From the NCBI RefSeq assembly GCF_010548305.1, contig NZ_JAAGLV010000012.1, positions 1 through 64,000 of the forward strand: DNA of 64,000 nt, written 5' to 3'. The stretch comes from Streptomyces sp. SID13031. GTDB taxonomy: Bacteria; Actinomycetota; Actinomycetes; Propionibacteriales; Kribbellaceae. A model generated the notes under the pieces. That model did no database searches. It had not been told where the DNA came from and saw only the letters and a list, made by a program, of their open reading frames with translations. This document shows, in pieces, positions 36,821-45,242 of this stretch. Within the stretch, counting starts at the first letter, position 1. Every line of letters begins with the position of its first letter. Made by a program: the position numbers and the translations under genes.

Positions 36821-37613
36821 CGAGCACGAGGGTGACACCGGCGAGAGCGCTGAGAGCAGTGAGCGCGGCGAGAGCGGCGAGAGCGGCGAGTCGGGGCTCC
36901 GGCTGCAGAAGGCGCTGGCTCAGGCGGGGATCGCGAGCCGGCGTGGATCGGAGATTCTGATCGAGCAGCGCCGGGTCGAGGTGGACGGCCAGGTGGTGAC
37001 CGAGTTCGGCACCCGGGTCGACCCGGCCGTCTCGGTGATCCGCGTGGACGGGGTACGGATCCCGCCGATCACCGCGCACGTCTATCTGGTGCTGAACAAG
37101 CCGCGCGGCGTCGTCACCACGATGTCCGACCCGCAGGGTCGGCCGTGTGTCGCCGACTACGTGCACGACCGCCCCGAGCGGCTGTTCCACATCGGCCGGC
37201 TCGACACCGACACCGAGGGCCTGCTGCTGCTCACCAATCACGGTGAGTTCGCGCATCGCCTCGCGCACCCGTCGTACGAGGTCTCGAAGACGTACGTCGC
37301 CGAGGTGGAGGGCAACGTCAAGCCGGCCGTCCTGCGCCGCCTCACCGACGGTGTCCACTTGGAGGACGGGTTCGCGCAGGCGGACACGGTCCGGGAGATG
37401 ACCAGCATCAAGGGCCGCACGCTGATCCAGATGACCCTGCACGAGGGCCGCAACCGGATCGTCCGCCGGATGTTCGACGCCGTCGGCCACCCGGTCAAAC
37501 GCCTCACCCGTACTGCGATCGGCCCGGTCCGCCGCGGCAACCTGCACACCGGCGAACTCCGCGAGCTCGACAGCAAGGAACTCGGCCAGCTCCTCGACCT
37601 CGTCGACCTCTGA
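36813..37613 (+). CDS. rluB: ribosomal large subunit pseudouridine synthase, RluB/RsuA family
   Basis: 266 residues. After a short Ser/Glu/Gly-rich N-terminus, an S4 domain (RLQKALAQAGIASRRGSEIL) is followed by a pseudouridine synthase domain with HIGRLDTDTEGLLLLTNHGE, where D131 is the catalytic aspartate, and LHEGRNRIVRRMFDAVGHPV. It isomerises a uridine in 23S rRNA; the exact position is assigned by family only. It closes the parA-scpAB operon. In Mycobacterium cmk comes next; here a hairpin and an opposing gene follow. Confidence 0.93.
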   Translation: MTDEHEGDTGESAESSERGESGESGESGLRLQKALAQAGIASRRGSEILIEQRRVEVDGQVVTEFGTRVDPAVSVIRVDGVRIPPITAHVYLVLNKPRGVVTTMSDPQGRPCVADYVHDRPERLFHIGRLDTDTEGLLLLTNHGEFAHRLAHPSYEVSKTYVAEVEGNVKPAVLRRLTDGVHLEDGFAQADTVREMTSIKGRTLIQMTLHEGRNRIVRRMFDAVGHPVKRLTRTAIGPVRRGNLHTGELRELDSKELGQLLDLVDL

Positions 37614-37622
37614 CCGGCCCGC

Positions 37623-37718
37623 ACCGCCACCACACATCAAAGGCGCCCTACCTCCGTACTCCGGGCGTAGGGCGCCTCGCGTTCCGCAACCATCAGCGAG
37701 TTGGTGTGTGGTGGCGGT
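37623..37718. terminator. nested double hairpin terminator
   Basis: An outer 14-bp perfect stem (ACCGCCACCACACA 37623-37636 with 37705-37718) encloses an inner 10-bp stem (AGGCGCCCTA 37641-37650 with 37668-37677). It lies between the converging rluB and secreted-protein genes and would work in both directions. Confidence 0.75.
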
Positions 37719-37724
37719 CCGGGG

Positions 37725-38660
37725 TCACTCGCCGTTCAGGTTGCCCGCTTCGGGGGTGTCCAGGAACTGGCGTGCGTAGAACTGGTCGTCGAAGGTCCCG
37801 GTGACCTTGCCGAGGCCCTGGATGACCGTGGCCGTCCCGTTGGCGTGACTGACGGCGTACAGCTGGCCGCTCTTGGTGTCCTTGTCGATGCCCAGCAGCA
37901 GCGTGCTCTGGGTGCCGCACTTCTCCGCCACCAGGGTCTCGAAGCCCTGCCAGCCGCTACTCCGGATGAGCTTCACGACCGGTGTCAGCGCCCCGGTGGT
38001 GGGCACCCGGACGGAGTAGAGGGCGCCGGCCGCGGTGTTGGCCAGGAACGTGTCGTAGGTCCGCTTCTGGCTGATCAGCGTCATCGTCTTGATCCCGGTC
38101 GGCAGTGCTGACGTGAACTGCCTGTTGTGCCAGCCCTTGGAGTCCACGGTCCAGCGGGTGAGCCGGCCGGTGTCCTGCAGTGCATAGGTGTTGTAGCGGC
38201 TGTAGGTGAAGCCCTCGGTGTAGGTCGACTCCTCGAAGTACGTGTAGTCGACGCCCCAGCCGCCCCCGATCTTGGTCGTGCCGAAGGAGCCCGGGTAGAC
38301 CTCGGTGCCCGTGCCGTCGGTGGTGTAGCCCATTGCGTACATGTCGGTGCCGAGCACCAGATAGCCGTTCACCTGCACGCCGCCCGGTACGACGGGCTCC
38401 CGCCCGACGGCGCCGGCCAGTCTGGCCTTGCCGTCCGGGTACAGGCCCTTCGGGCCCATGAACGGTGCGGATGCCGACGGTGGCTTGGTGGCACTGACCC
38501 CGAGCTGTTTGTCATCGCCGCCGGGCGTCACCGTGCTGAGCCCCATACCGCAGACGTTCGCCGCGGTCTGCGCGTTCGCGGTCGCCGGTACCAGCGCGGC
38601 ACCCAGCATGGTCAGGCCGGCCAGTACGGCAGCGCCACGGACAGTGATACGAGTCGTCAT
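37725..38660 (-). CDS. secreted beta-propeller-like hypothetical protein
   Basis: 311 residues with a signal peptide (AAVLAGLTMLGAALVPATAN, cleavage near NAQ). The mature part has repeated Tyr/Thr/Gly strands (DYTYFEESTYTEGFTYSRYN, TGRLTRWTVDSKGWHNRQF) and looks like a beta-propeller or tachylectin-type fold. I do not recognise a defined family. The ATG at 38660 has AAGGGGAAC upstream. It sits, opposite in strand, exactly where two conserved core blocks meet, so it is probably an accessory insertion. Confidence 0.78.
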   Translation of the reverse strand: MTTRITVRGAAVLAGLTMLGAALVPATANAQTAANVCGMGLSTVTPGGDDKQLGVSATKPPSASAPFMGPKGLYPDGKARLAGAVGREPVVPGGVQVNGYLVLGTDMYAMGYTTDGTGTEVYPGSFGTTKIGGGWGVDYTYFEESTYTEGFTYSRYNTYALQDTGRLTRWTVDSKGWHNRQFTSALPTGIKTMTLISQKRTYDTFLANTAAGALYSVRVPTTGALTPVVKLIRSSGWQGFETLVAEKCGTQSTLLLGIDKDTKSGQLYAVSHANGTATVIQGLGKVTGTFDDQFYARQFLDTPEAGNLNGE

Positions 38661-38802
38661 CAGTTCCCCTTGTTCCCCAGTGGTCGTTCACTTCTCAAGA
38701 GGCTTGATGCAGCTGTCGGCCGGAAGGTTGCGGGCAACGAAGCGGAAACGGCGCGCCTGAGACGTCACCCGATTGTCGGAAGGGGGTCGTAGGGTGGGGA
38801 CT

Positions 38803-40164
38803 GTGAACCGGCGAATCTTCGGCCTGGAGAACGAGTACGGAGTCACCTGCACTTTTCGCGGTCAGCGCCGACTGACCCCCGATGAGGTGGCCCGGTACTT
38901 GTTTCGGCGCGTCGTGTCCTGGGGGCGGAGCAGCAACGTCTTCCTCCGCAACGGGGCGCGGCTCTACCTCGACGTGGGCTCCCACCCGGAGTACGCGACC
39001 GGCGAGTGCGACTCGGTCACCGACCTGATCGCACACGACAAGGCAGGGGAGCGGATCCTCGAGGGCCTGCTCGTCGACGCGCAGAAACGGCTGCACGACG
39101 AGGGCATCTTCGGTGACGTCTACCTGTTCAAGAACAACACCGATTCGGCCGGCAACAGCTACGGCTGCCACGAGAACTACCTGGTCAGCCGGCATGGCGA
39201 CTTCGCCAAGCTCGCCGACGTACTGATCCCGTTCCTGGTCACCCGGCAGCTGATCTGCGGCGCCGGCAAGGTGCTGCAGACGCCGCGCGGCGCCGTCTAC
39301 TCGGTGAGCCAGCGCGCCGAGCACATCTGGGAAGGCGTCTCCAGCGCGACGACGCGGTCCCGCCCGATCATCAACACCCGCGACGAGCCGCACGCGGACG
39401 CCGAGCGGTTCCGCCGGCTGCACGTGATCGTCGGCGACTCGAACATGTCCGAGACCACGATGCTGCTCAAGGTCGCCAGTACCGACCTGGTGCTGCGGAT
39501 GATCGAGGCCGGCATCGTGATGCGCGACCTCACCCTGGACAACCCGATCCGGGCGATCCGCGAGATCAGCCACGACATGACCGGTAAGCGCGAGGTCCGG
39601 CTGGCCAACGGCCGCGAGGCGAGCGCCCTGGACATCCAGGGCGAGTACCTGAACAAGGCCCGCGACTTCGTCGACCGCCGCGAGCTCGGCACGCCGGCGG
39701 TGGAGCGAGCACTGAACCTGTGGGAGCGCTGCCTGAAGGCGATCGAGTCCGGCGACCTGTCCGGGATCGAGCGCGAGATCGACTGGGTGATCAAGTACCG
39801 GCTGATCGAGCGCTACCGCCAGCAGAACAACCTCGGTCTGGCCAGCCCCCGGGTCGCCCAGCTCGACCTGGCCTACCACGACATCCACCGCCCGCGAGGT
39901 CTGTACTACCTGCTCGAGCGCAAGGGCGCGGTCACCCGGGTCGTCGACGACCTGCGGGTGTTCGAGGCCAAGTCGGTGCCGCCGCAGACGACGCGGGCCC
40001 GGCTGCGCGGCGAGTTCATCAAGCGGGCGCAGGAGCGCAGGCGCGACTTCACCGTCGACTGGGTGCACCTGAAGCTGAACGACCAGGCCCAGCGGACCGT
40101 GCTGTGCAAGGACCCGTTCAAGTCGCATGACGAGCGGGTGGAGAAACTCATCGCGAGTATGTAG
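38803..40164 (+). CDS. pafA: Pup--protein ligase PafA
   Basis: 453 residues, the normal length. It attaches the prokaryotic ubiquitin-like protein Pup to lysines, marking proteins for the proteasome. It begins MNRRIFGLENEYGVTCTF with the metal-binding E9. The catalytic aspartate is D57 in LYLDVGSHPEYATGECDS. The C-terminal small domain ends CKDPFKSHDERVEKLIASM. The GTG at 38803 follows GGGTGGGGA. Dop, Pup and the proteasome core genes, which usually lie just upstream, are not in the window. Confidence 0.97.
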   Translation: MNRRIFGLENEYGVTCTFRGQRRLTPDEVARYLFRRVVSWGRSSNVFLRNGARLYLDVGSHPEYATGECDSVTDLIAHDKAGERILEGLLVDAQKRLHDEGIFGDVYLFKNNTDSAGNSYGCHENYLVSRHGDFAKLADVLIPFLVTRQLICGAGKVLQTPRGAVYSVSQRAEHIWEGVSSATTRSRPIINTRDEPHADAERFRRLHVIVGDSNMSETTMLLKVASTDLVLRMIEAGIVMRDLTLDNPIRAIREISHDMTGKREVRLANGREASALDIQGEYLNKARDFVDRRELGTPAVERALNLWERCLKAIESGDLSGIEREIDWVIKYRLIERYRQQNNLGLASPRVAQLDLAYHDIHRPRGLYYLLERKGAVTRVVDDLRVFEAKSVPPQTTRARLRGEFIKRAQERRRDFTVDWVHLKLNDQAQRTVLCKDPFKSHDERVEKLIASM

Positions 40165-40477
40165 GTGGCTCTCCCCCCAGCCGACTCATCATCGGTCCCT
40201 TATGACCAGATAGCTCGCATCGCTATGACAGCTCACGTCGGCAATCTGGTCATAAGGGACCGATGATGAGTCGGTCAGGGGTTGAGGGGGCGGGCGGGGG
40301 GAGCTGTGAGGTGGCTGGGAGCCTGCTGTGCGACGCTGCGTGACGTGACCGAACGGTGACTGAGGTGGCTGGCGTGCGCCTTGTCCGCGCAGGCTAGGGT
40401 GGGCGAGTTCATCTGGCCGCATATCCAGGCGGGCCCGCCGTAACAGGCACCGCCGTGAGATTTCGAGGTGCTCGTTC
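40165..40477. other. 313-bp intergenic region after pafA
   Basis: Besides the long hairpin element at 40181-40274 it holds the region upstream of the FKBP lipoprotein. I see no coding potential and no convincing -35/-10 pair, although a TAGGGT at about 40395 could be a -10. Confidence 0.6.
40181..40274. repeat. 31-bp perfect inverted repeat element
   Basis: Arms 40181-40211 and 40244-40274 are perfectly complementary over 31 bp, with a 33-nt loop (32 bases between the arms). This is far longer than a terminator needs and has no U-tract. The composition of the arms (CATCATCGGTCCCTTATGAC) is less GC-rich than the surroundings. It could be a MITE-like insertion that now also ends the pafA transcript. 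Confidence 0.8.
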
Positions 40478-41458
40478 GTGCGCAAGCTGTTGAGTCTGGT
40501 CGCGGTGTTGGCGCTGGGGTCTTCCCTGGCCGCCTGCGGCTCCGATGATTCCAAAGCCGGGGGCGACTTCGGCAAGACCGGGATCAAGGTGACCGAGGAG
40601 TTCGGCAAGAAGCCGACCGTCACCCACAAGGACGGGGAACCGGACAAGGCCCTGGTGACCGACGTCCTCAAGGAGGGCGACGGCCCCGAGGTCAAGAAGG
40701 GTGAGCTGCTCACCGCGAACTACCTCGGCCAGATCTGGCGTGACGGCAAGGTCTTCGACAACTCCTACGACCGCGGCGCACCGTCGTCGTTCCCGATCGG
40801 GATCGGCGGCGTCATCAAGGGCTGGGACGAGGCGCTGGTCGGCAAGAAGATCGGCAGCCGGGTGCTGATGTCGATCCCGGCCGACAAGGGCTACGGACCG
40901 GCCGGCGGCAACGAGCAGGCCGGTATCACCAAGGACGACACGCTGATCTTCGTCGTTGACCTGGTCGGTGCGGCCGGCAACGACTCCAAGCTGGACGCCG
41001 ATCCGGTCGCGTCGCTGCCCGCGCCGTTCAAGATCACCGGCGAGCTGAACGCCGAGCCGAAGGCGACGCTTCCGGCCGGCACCAAGGCGCCGGCGAAGCC
41101 GGGCAAGCCGATCGTGGTTGCCACCGGCAAGGGCAAGCCGATCGAGAAGGGCACCCAGCTGATCGGCCGCTACGTCGTCTTCGACTACACCGGCAAGAAG
41201 CAGGCGAGCACCTGGGACCCGCAGCCGGCGTCGGAGACCGCTCCGGCCCAGCCGGGTTCGCCGACCGACAAGCTCCAGGTCGGCCCGGGCCCGAAGGGCG
41301 AGGCCGGCGCACTGGACGGCCTGGCGGGGATCCCGATCGGTAGCCGCGTTCTGGTCGAGCTGCCGGCCGCGAAGGATGCCAAGGGCAAGGTCACCAGCCC
41401 CGCGGCCTTCGCGATCCTCGACATCTTCAACGCCTTCCCGGCACCGAAGCAGCAGTAA
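40478..41458 (+). CDS. two-domain FKBP-type peptidyl-prolyl isomerase lipoprotein
   Basis: 326 residues. The lipobox SSLAAC with Cys20 makes it a lipoprotein on the outside of the membrane. The first FKBP domain (about 55-165) is well conserved: VKKGELLTANYLGQIWRDGK, then GGVIKGWDEALVGKKIGSRV. The second (about 185-326) keeps the fold pattern (GLAGIPIGSRVLVELPAAK) but lacks several active-site aromatics and may be inactive. Streptomyces has two separate FKBP genes next to pafA, so this looks like a fusion. GTG at 40478 with CGAGGTG upstream. Confidence 0.9.
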   Translation: MRKLLSLVAVLALGSSLAACGSDDSKAGGDFGKTGIKVTEEFGKKPTVTHKDGEPDKALVTDVLKEGDGPEVKKGELLTANYLGQIWRDGKVFDNSYDRGAPSSFPIGIGGVIKGWDEALVGKKIGSRVLMSIPADKGYGPAGGNEQAGITKDDTLIFVVDLVGAAGNDSKLDADPVASLPAPFKITGELNAEPKATLPAGTKAPAKPGKPIVVATGKGKPIEKGTQLIGRYVVFDYTGKKQASTWDPQPASETAPAQPGSPTDKLQVGPGPKGEAGALDGLAGIPIGSRVLVELPAAKDAKGKVTSPAAFAILDIFNAFPAPKQQ

Positions 41459-41473
41459 CACCCCGAGCACAGT

Positions 41474-41527
41474 GGTGGGGGTGGGGTGGCGGTACTTCGG
41501 TACCACCACCCCACCCCCACCCTTTTT
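41474..41527 (+). terminator. intrinsic terminator with UUCG tetraloop and U-tract
   Basis: A 22-pair stem with one mismatch (41474-41495 with 41500-41521) is capped by TTCG and followed by CCTTTTT (41521-41527). It is the clearest textbook terminator of the window and ends the FKBP gene. Confidence 0.93.
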
Positions 41528-41530
41528 GCG

Positions 41531-42013
41531 TCAGCTCCTGGCTTTGAACCAGCGGTTGGCGTCCGGCTGGTACATCAGCACCACACCCGCGATGACTGCC
41601 ATCACGTGCACACTGCGGAACGCCGCGAAGGCGGCGAAGTCCGCGGTGACGTCGATCGCGCCGAAGTTGCCGTCGGCCAGCAGCCACTGGATCGGGCCGA
41701 CGATGAGCGTCGCCATGCCGACCACGCCCAGCAGGCCGGCCAGTAGGTGGCGGGACCAGTTCCGGCCGAGGCGGAAGAACTTGTCGATCACGACGAACAG
41801 CCCGCCGTAAATGATGGTCCGGAAGGCGATCTGGGTCAGCAGAGCCGGCCAGGGGATCGAGCGGTCGCCGAGGGCGCCGATCACGCCGAGGATCGACTCG
41901 GCCACTCCAGCGCCTACCGCGAGGAACCAGGCGGCGGTCGCCGCGCGGACCGCGACCGGCGGTTCGGTCCGCACGGTGTCGTGAATCGAGAGGTTGCGCT
42001 GCGTGGTTGCCAT
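41531..42013 (-). CDS. four-helix membrane protein of unknown function
   Basis: 160 residues with four predicted membrane helices (AAWFLAVGAGVAESILGVIG, LTQIAFRTIIYGGLFVVIDK, HLLAGLLGVVGMATLIVGPI, SVHVMAVIAGVVLMYQPDA). No catalytic motif was recognised. It is tail-to-tail with the FKBP gene and in the same direction as the DUF3866 gene upstream. The start at 42013 follows a purine-rich stretch. Confidence 0.75.
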   Translation of the reverse strand: MATTQRNLSIHDTVRTEPPVAVRAATAAWFLAVGAGVAESILGVIGALGDRSIPWPALLTQIAFRTIIYGGLFVVIDKFFRLGRNWSRHLLAGLLGVVGMATLIVGPIQWLLADGNFGAIDVTADFAAFAAFRSVHVMAVIAGVVLMYQPDANRWFKARS

Positions 42014-42044
42014 GCTTCCACTCTCGACCTCCCGGCCGCCCGGT

Positions 42045-43142
42045 TCAGGAGTACTGAGCCCCCGATCCGGGTGGTGGTACGTCCACCAGCCCGGCTGCGT
42101 GACGGCCCGCTGCGGCGGCTGCCTCGAAGTACGCGCGGTCTGCGTCGAGGTCACGGCCCATGGTCGACAGCTTGACCGGAGCGTCCCGCAGGGCGTCGTA
42201 CAGGCCATCTACCCCGACCCGTACTACCCGGTGCCGCGCCTTGAGCGGCTCGGCTGCGTCGCGGACGGCGTCACCGAAGTCGCCTGACAGATCCGGTACT
42301 ACGACGTCCGCCGGCTGCAGCGCCACCCGCCCGTACGCCGTGAGGCTGTGGTGCGAGATGCCGCGATGCCGTGGTCGCGGGTCGGCCTCGGAGATGCGCA
42401 GCGACGCCACGGCCCGGCCGCCCAGAGTGCCGACCGCGTTGACGGCTTCACCCGACTGGACGCCGGAGAAGCCCCAGCGGGTGCCAGTACCCAGGTTGCC
42501 CGGGCCTTGCGTTAGTACGACGACCTCAGCCGCCAGCACGTGTACTGCGGTCAGCAACCCGGTGTGGACCGTAACGGCCTCGCGGTCGCCGCCGTACGCC
42601 TGCCCGACCGTCACTGTCCCACCAAGCCAGCCGGCGTCGCGCAGTGCGGAAACAGTGCGCGAGAACGCCAACGGCAGCGCTCCGCCGTCGGTCATCACGT
42701 AGACGACCCTGGTACCAGGGCGAGCCTCGAACACCCCGGCCAGTACGGCGGGTAGCGCGGAGTGCAGGTCAGCCACGACTACCGGCGTACCGAAGAGGTC
42801 GTCGGCGTCGCGCAGTACTGCGTGGTCTGGTGAGTCCTGCTCATCGGCACCGAGCACCATGGACTGCAGCGGCGTGTAGCGGGCCTTGACCAGGTGCCCG
42901 GTCTCCGGCGGGTCCTCCGGCAGCCGGTCGGGGATGGCGACGACCAGCGCATAGCCGCCAGTGCCCAGACCCCGGTCCAGCGCGCCCACATTGAGCAGCA
43001 CCCGATCGCCCACCACAGGCGAGCCCACGAGGTCCGGGTACGCCAGGGATCGGACAGCGCGATCACCAACGGCCACTGTCAGTTCCTGCGCTCCGGACCA
43101 GCTCCGCCCGAGCTCACTCACGATTCCTTCACGCCACCGCAT
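42045..43142 (-). CDS. DUF3866 family protein
   Basis: 365 residues. The N-terminus MRWREGIVSELGRSWSGAQE and the segment VHVLAAEVVVLTQGPGNLGT then GTRWGFSGVQSGEAVNAV fit the actinobacterial DUF3866 family, which is regularly found next to pafBC. No enzymatic function is known to me. The ATG at 43142 was chosen by family N-terminus; a GTG at 43172 is in frame. It is divergent from pafB, with a LexA-type box between them. Confidence 0.82.
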   Translation of the reverse strand: MRWREGIVSELGRSWSGAQELTVAVGDRAVRSLAYPDLVGSPVVGDRVLLNVGALDRGLGTGGYALVVAIPDRLPEDPPETGHLVKARYTPLQSMVLGADEQDSPDHAVLRDADDLFGTPVVVADLHSALPAVLAGVFEARPGTRVVYVMTDGGALPLAFSRTVSALRDAGWLGGTVTVGQAYGGDREAVTVHTGLLTAVHVLAAEVVVLTQGPGNLGTGTRWGFSGVQSGEAVNAVGTLGGRAVASLRISEADPRPRHRGISHHSLTAYGRVALQPADVVVPDLSGDFGDAVRDAAEPLKARHRVVRVGVDGLYDALRDAPVKLSTMGRDLDADRAYFEAAAAAGRHAAGLVDVPPPGSGAQYS

Positions 43143-43165
43143 CACAGAGATGACCCTAATAGATC

Positions 43166-43179
43166 CGAACACCTGTTCG
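43166..43179. promoter_or_regulatory. LexA-type SOS box CGAACACCTGTTCG
   Basis: CGAAC and GTTCG form perfect arms around 4 bases, the actinobacterial SOS-box pattern (GAAC-N4-GTTC). It lies 24 bases before the DUF3866 ATG and 47 bases before the pafB start, in the only gap that could hold their promoters. Binding is inferred from the motif alone. Confidence 0.6.
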
Positions 43180-43225
43180 GCGCGGAACGGCCCGGTTTGC
43201 GACCCTTACCCCGTAAGGTGGTCGG

Positions 43226-44188
43226 GTGTCGGCGCGGAAGAGTGAGCGGCTGCTCAATTTGGTGATCTGCCTGCTGGTCGCGCGCACGTACGTGACCAAG
43301 GAGCGGATCCGCGAGGTGGTCGAGGGCTACGCCGGGCAGACCGACGACGCCTTCGAGAAGATGTTCGAGCGCGACAAGGACGAGTTGCGCGACCTCGGCA
43401 TCCCGATCGAGATGGGCACCATCGACAAGTTCTTCTCCGACGACGTCGGCTACCGGATCCGGCGTGACGTGTTCGAGCTGCCGGAGGTCCACCTGGAGCC
43501 CGACGAGGCCGCCGTCCTGGGCGTCGCCGCGCGGGTCTGGCAGCACGCCAGCCTGGCCGAGGCGACCACGTCGGCCGTGCTCAAGCTGAAGGCCGCCGGG
43601 ATCCAGACCGACCAGTCCGCACTGAGCGCGATCGAGCCGCACGTCGGCGCCTCCGAGCCTGCCTTCGACCCGATGTGGTCGGCCGTCGTGAGCCGTACCG
43701 TGGTCCGGTTCGAGCACACCCGCAGCGGCAGTTCCGAGTCGACCACCCGCACCCTCGAGCCGTGGGGCATCGTCTCGTGGCACGGCCGCTGGTACGTCGT
43801 GGGCCGGGACCGCGATCGCGAGGCGACCAGGATGTTCCGGCTGTCCCGGATCGGCGGCAACGTCCGTACGGTCGGCCAGCCGAACGCGTTCACCGTGCCC
43901 GAGGGCACCGACCTCAGGTCACTGGTCAGCGAGCTCGCGCCGGCGCGGCCGACCTCCGAGGCGAAGGTCCGGGCCCGGACGGGTTCGGGCGTGAGCCTGC
44001 GCCGCCGGGCGAACGCAATCGAGCCGTACGAAGAGGGCTGGGACCTGCTGCACGTCCCGTACGCCGACGCCGAGGTGCTCGCCGAGGAGATCGCGTCCCT
44101 CGGCCCGGACGCCGTGGTCGTAGGCCCGGGCGACGTACTCGACGGCGTTCTGCGGCGCCTGCGGACCATCGCGGGGGTGCCACAGTGA
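43226..44188 (+). CDS. pafB: PafB-like WYL-domain transcriptional regulator
   Basis: 320 residues. The N-terminal winged helix-turn-helix (SERLLNLVICLLVARTYVTK) is followed by a WYL domain with WGIVSWHGRWYVVGRDRDRE. In mycobacteria PafB and PafC together activate most DNA-damage genes independently of LexA. The GTG at 43226 has AAGGTGG. pafC follows after 73 bases. Members of this family are often split into two genes in actinobacteria, as here. Confidence 0.93.
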   Translation: MSARKSERLLNLVICLLVARTYVTKERIREVVEGYAGQTDDAFEKMFERDKDELRDLGIPIEMGTIDKFFSDDVGYRIRRDVFELPEVHLEPDEAAVLGVAARVWQHASLAEATTSAVLKLKAAGIQTDQSALSAIEPHVGASEPAFDPMWSAVVSRTVVRFEHTRSGSSESTTRTLEPWGIVSWHGRWYVVGRDRDREATRMFRLSRIGGNVRTVGQPNAFTVPEGTDLRSLVSELAPARPTSEAKVRARTGSGVSLRRRANAIEPYEEGWDLLHVPYADAEVLAEEIASLGPDAVVVGPGDVLDGVLRRLRTIAGVPQ

Positions 44189-44259
44189 GGGAGCGCAGCG
44201 AGCAAACCAACAAGTACAGCGAGTCCGGCTCAGGTGTGGCGGAGCGAAGCGGAGCCACA
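44189..44259 (+). promoter_or_regulatory. repeat-rich spacer with hairpin over the pafC ribosome-binding site
   Basis: Two similar words, GGGAGCGCAGCGAGC (44189-44203) and GGAGCGAAGCGGAGCC (44241-44256), flank the pafB-pafC spacer. TGTGGC (44235-44240) can pair with GCCACA (44254-44259), placing the pafC Shine-Dalgarno GGAG (44251-44254) at the stem edge. This may tune PafC dosage relative to PafB. Confidence 0.4.
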
Positions 44260-44261
44260 AA

Positions 44262-45242
44262 ATGAGTAGTGCCCGTGACCAGGTGCAGCGGCTACTCGCA
44301 CTTGTGCCCTACTTACGTGAGAACGATGGCGCGCGCGTTGACGACGTCGCCGCCGAGTTCGGGGTGCGGCCGAAGCAGATCATCGCGGACCTGAAGGTGC
44401 TGTGGTTCTGCGGGCTGCCCGGTGCGCAGATGGGCGATCTGATCGAGATCGACATCGACGCGGCCGAAGGCGACGGGGTGATCCACCTCAACAACGCCGA
44501 CTACCTGGCCCGCCCGCTGCGGCTGGCGGCCGACGAGGCGCTCGCCCTGCTGACCGCGCTGCGGACCTTGCGCGAGGTGACGGCGGGCCAGGACCGGGAC
44601 GCCGTCGACCGGGCGATCGCGAAGCTGGAGAAGGCCGCGGGGGAGGGGGCCGCTGCGATCGAGGGTTCCGCCGCCCACGTCCACGTCGAGCCGGCCGCGC
44701 CGGAGATCGCCGACCTGGTCAACCGCGGGCTGGCCGGGAAACGGCGGATGCACCTCACGTACGACGTACCGTCTCGCGACGAGACGACCGAGCGGGACGT
44801 CGACCCGATGCGGTTGGTGGTCTCCGAGGGGCGCAGTTATCTGGAGGCGTGGTGCCGGCTGGCGGAGGACGTCCGGCTCTTCCGGCTGGACCGGATCGCC
44901 GCCGCGAAACTCCTCGACCTGCCCAGTGAGCCGCCGCCCGAGGCGACGCCGCGAGACCTCTCCAACGGCATGTTCCAGCCGTCGGAACAAGACCTGCTGG
45001 CCACCGTCAAACTGGAGCCGCCGGCGCGCTGGGTGGCGGAGTACTACCCGATGGAGTCGGTCGAGGAAGCCCCCGGCAACTCCTTGGTGGTCAAGCTCCG
45101 CGTGGCCGACACCGCCTGGCTGCAACGCCTGATCCTCCGCCTCGGCGGCACCGCCACTGTCCTCGATCCCCAAGACCTGGGCAAGCAGATCGCCGAGACC
45201 GCCCGCGAAGCACTCTCGGCCTACGACGACCAGCTGCCCTAG
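44262..45242 (+). CDS. pafC: PafC-like WYL-domain transcriptional regulator
   Basis: 326 residues. It carries an N-terminal helix-turn-helix (DQVQRLLALVPYLRENDGAR), a WYL-type domain around SEGRSYLEAWCRLAEDVRLF and the C-terminal WCX extension. The WYL triad is not strict here, which is usual for PafC. It forms the DNA-damage regulator with PafB. The stop overlaps the stop of the winged-helix gene on the other strand by 3 bases (CTA/TAG). Confidence 0.93.
   Translation: MSSARDQVQRLLALVPYLRENDGARVDDVAAEFGVRPKQIIADLKVLWFCGLPGAQMGDLIEIDIDAAEGDGVIHLNNADYLARPLRLAADEALALLTALRTLREVTAGQDRDAVDRAIAKLEKAAGEGAAAIEGSAAHVHVEPAAPEIADLVNRGLAGKRRMHLTYDVPSRDETTERDVDPMRLVVSEGRSYLEAWCRLAEDVRLFRLDRIAAAKLLDLPSEPPPEATPRDLSNGMFQPSEQDLLATVKLEPPARWVAEYYPMESVEEAPGNSLVVKLRVADTAWLQRLILRLGGTATVLDPQDLGKQIAETAREALSAYDDQLP

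Noticed and set aside
34556..36838. 760-codon minus-strand frame opposite scpA/scpB
   Set aside because: Antisense to well-supported kleisin and ScpB domains; the product is Ser/Val-rich shadow sequence of the acidic repeats.
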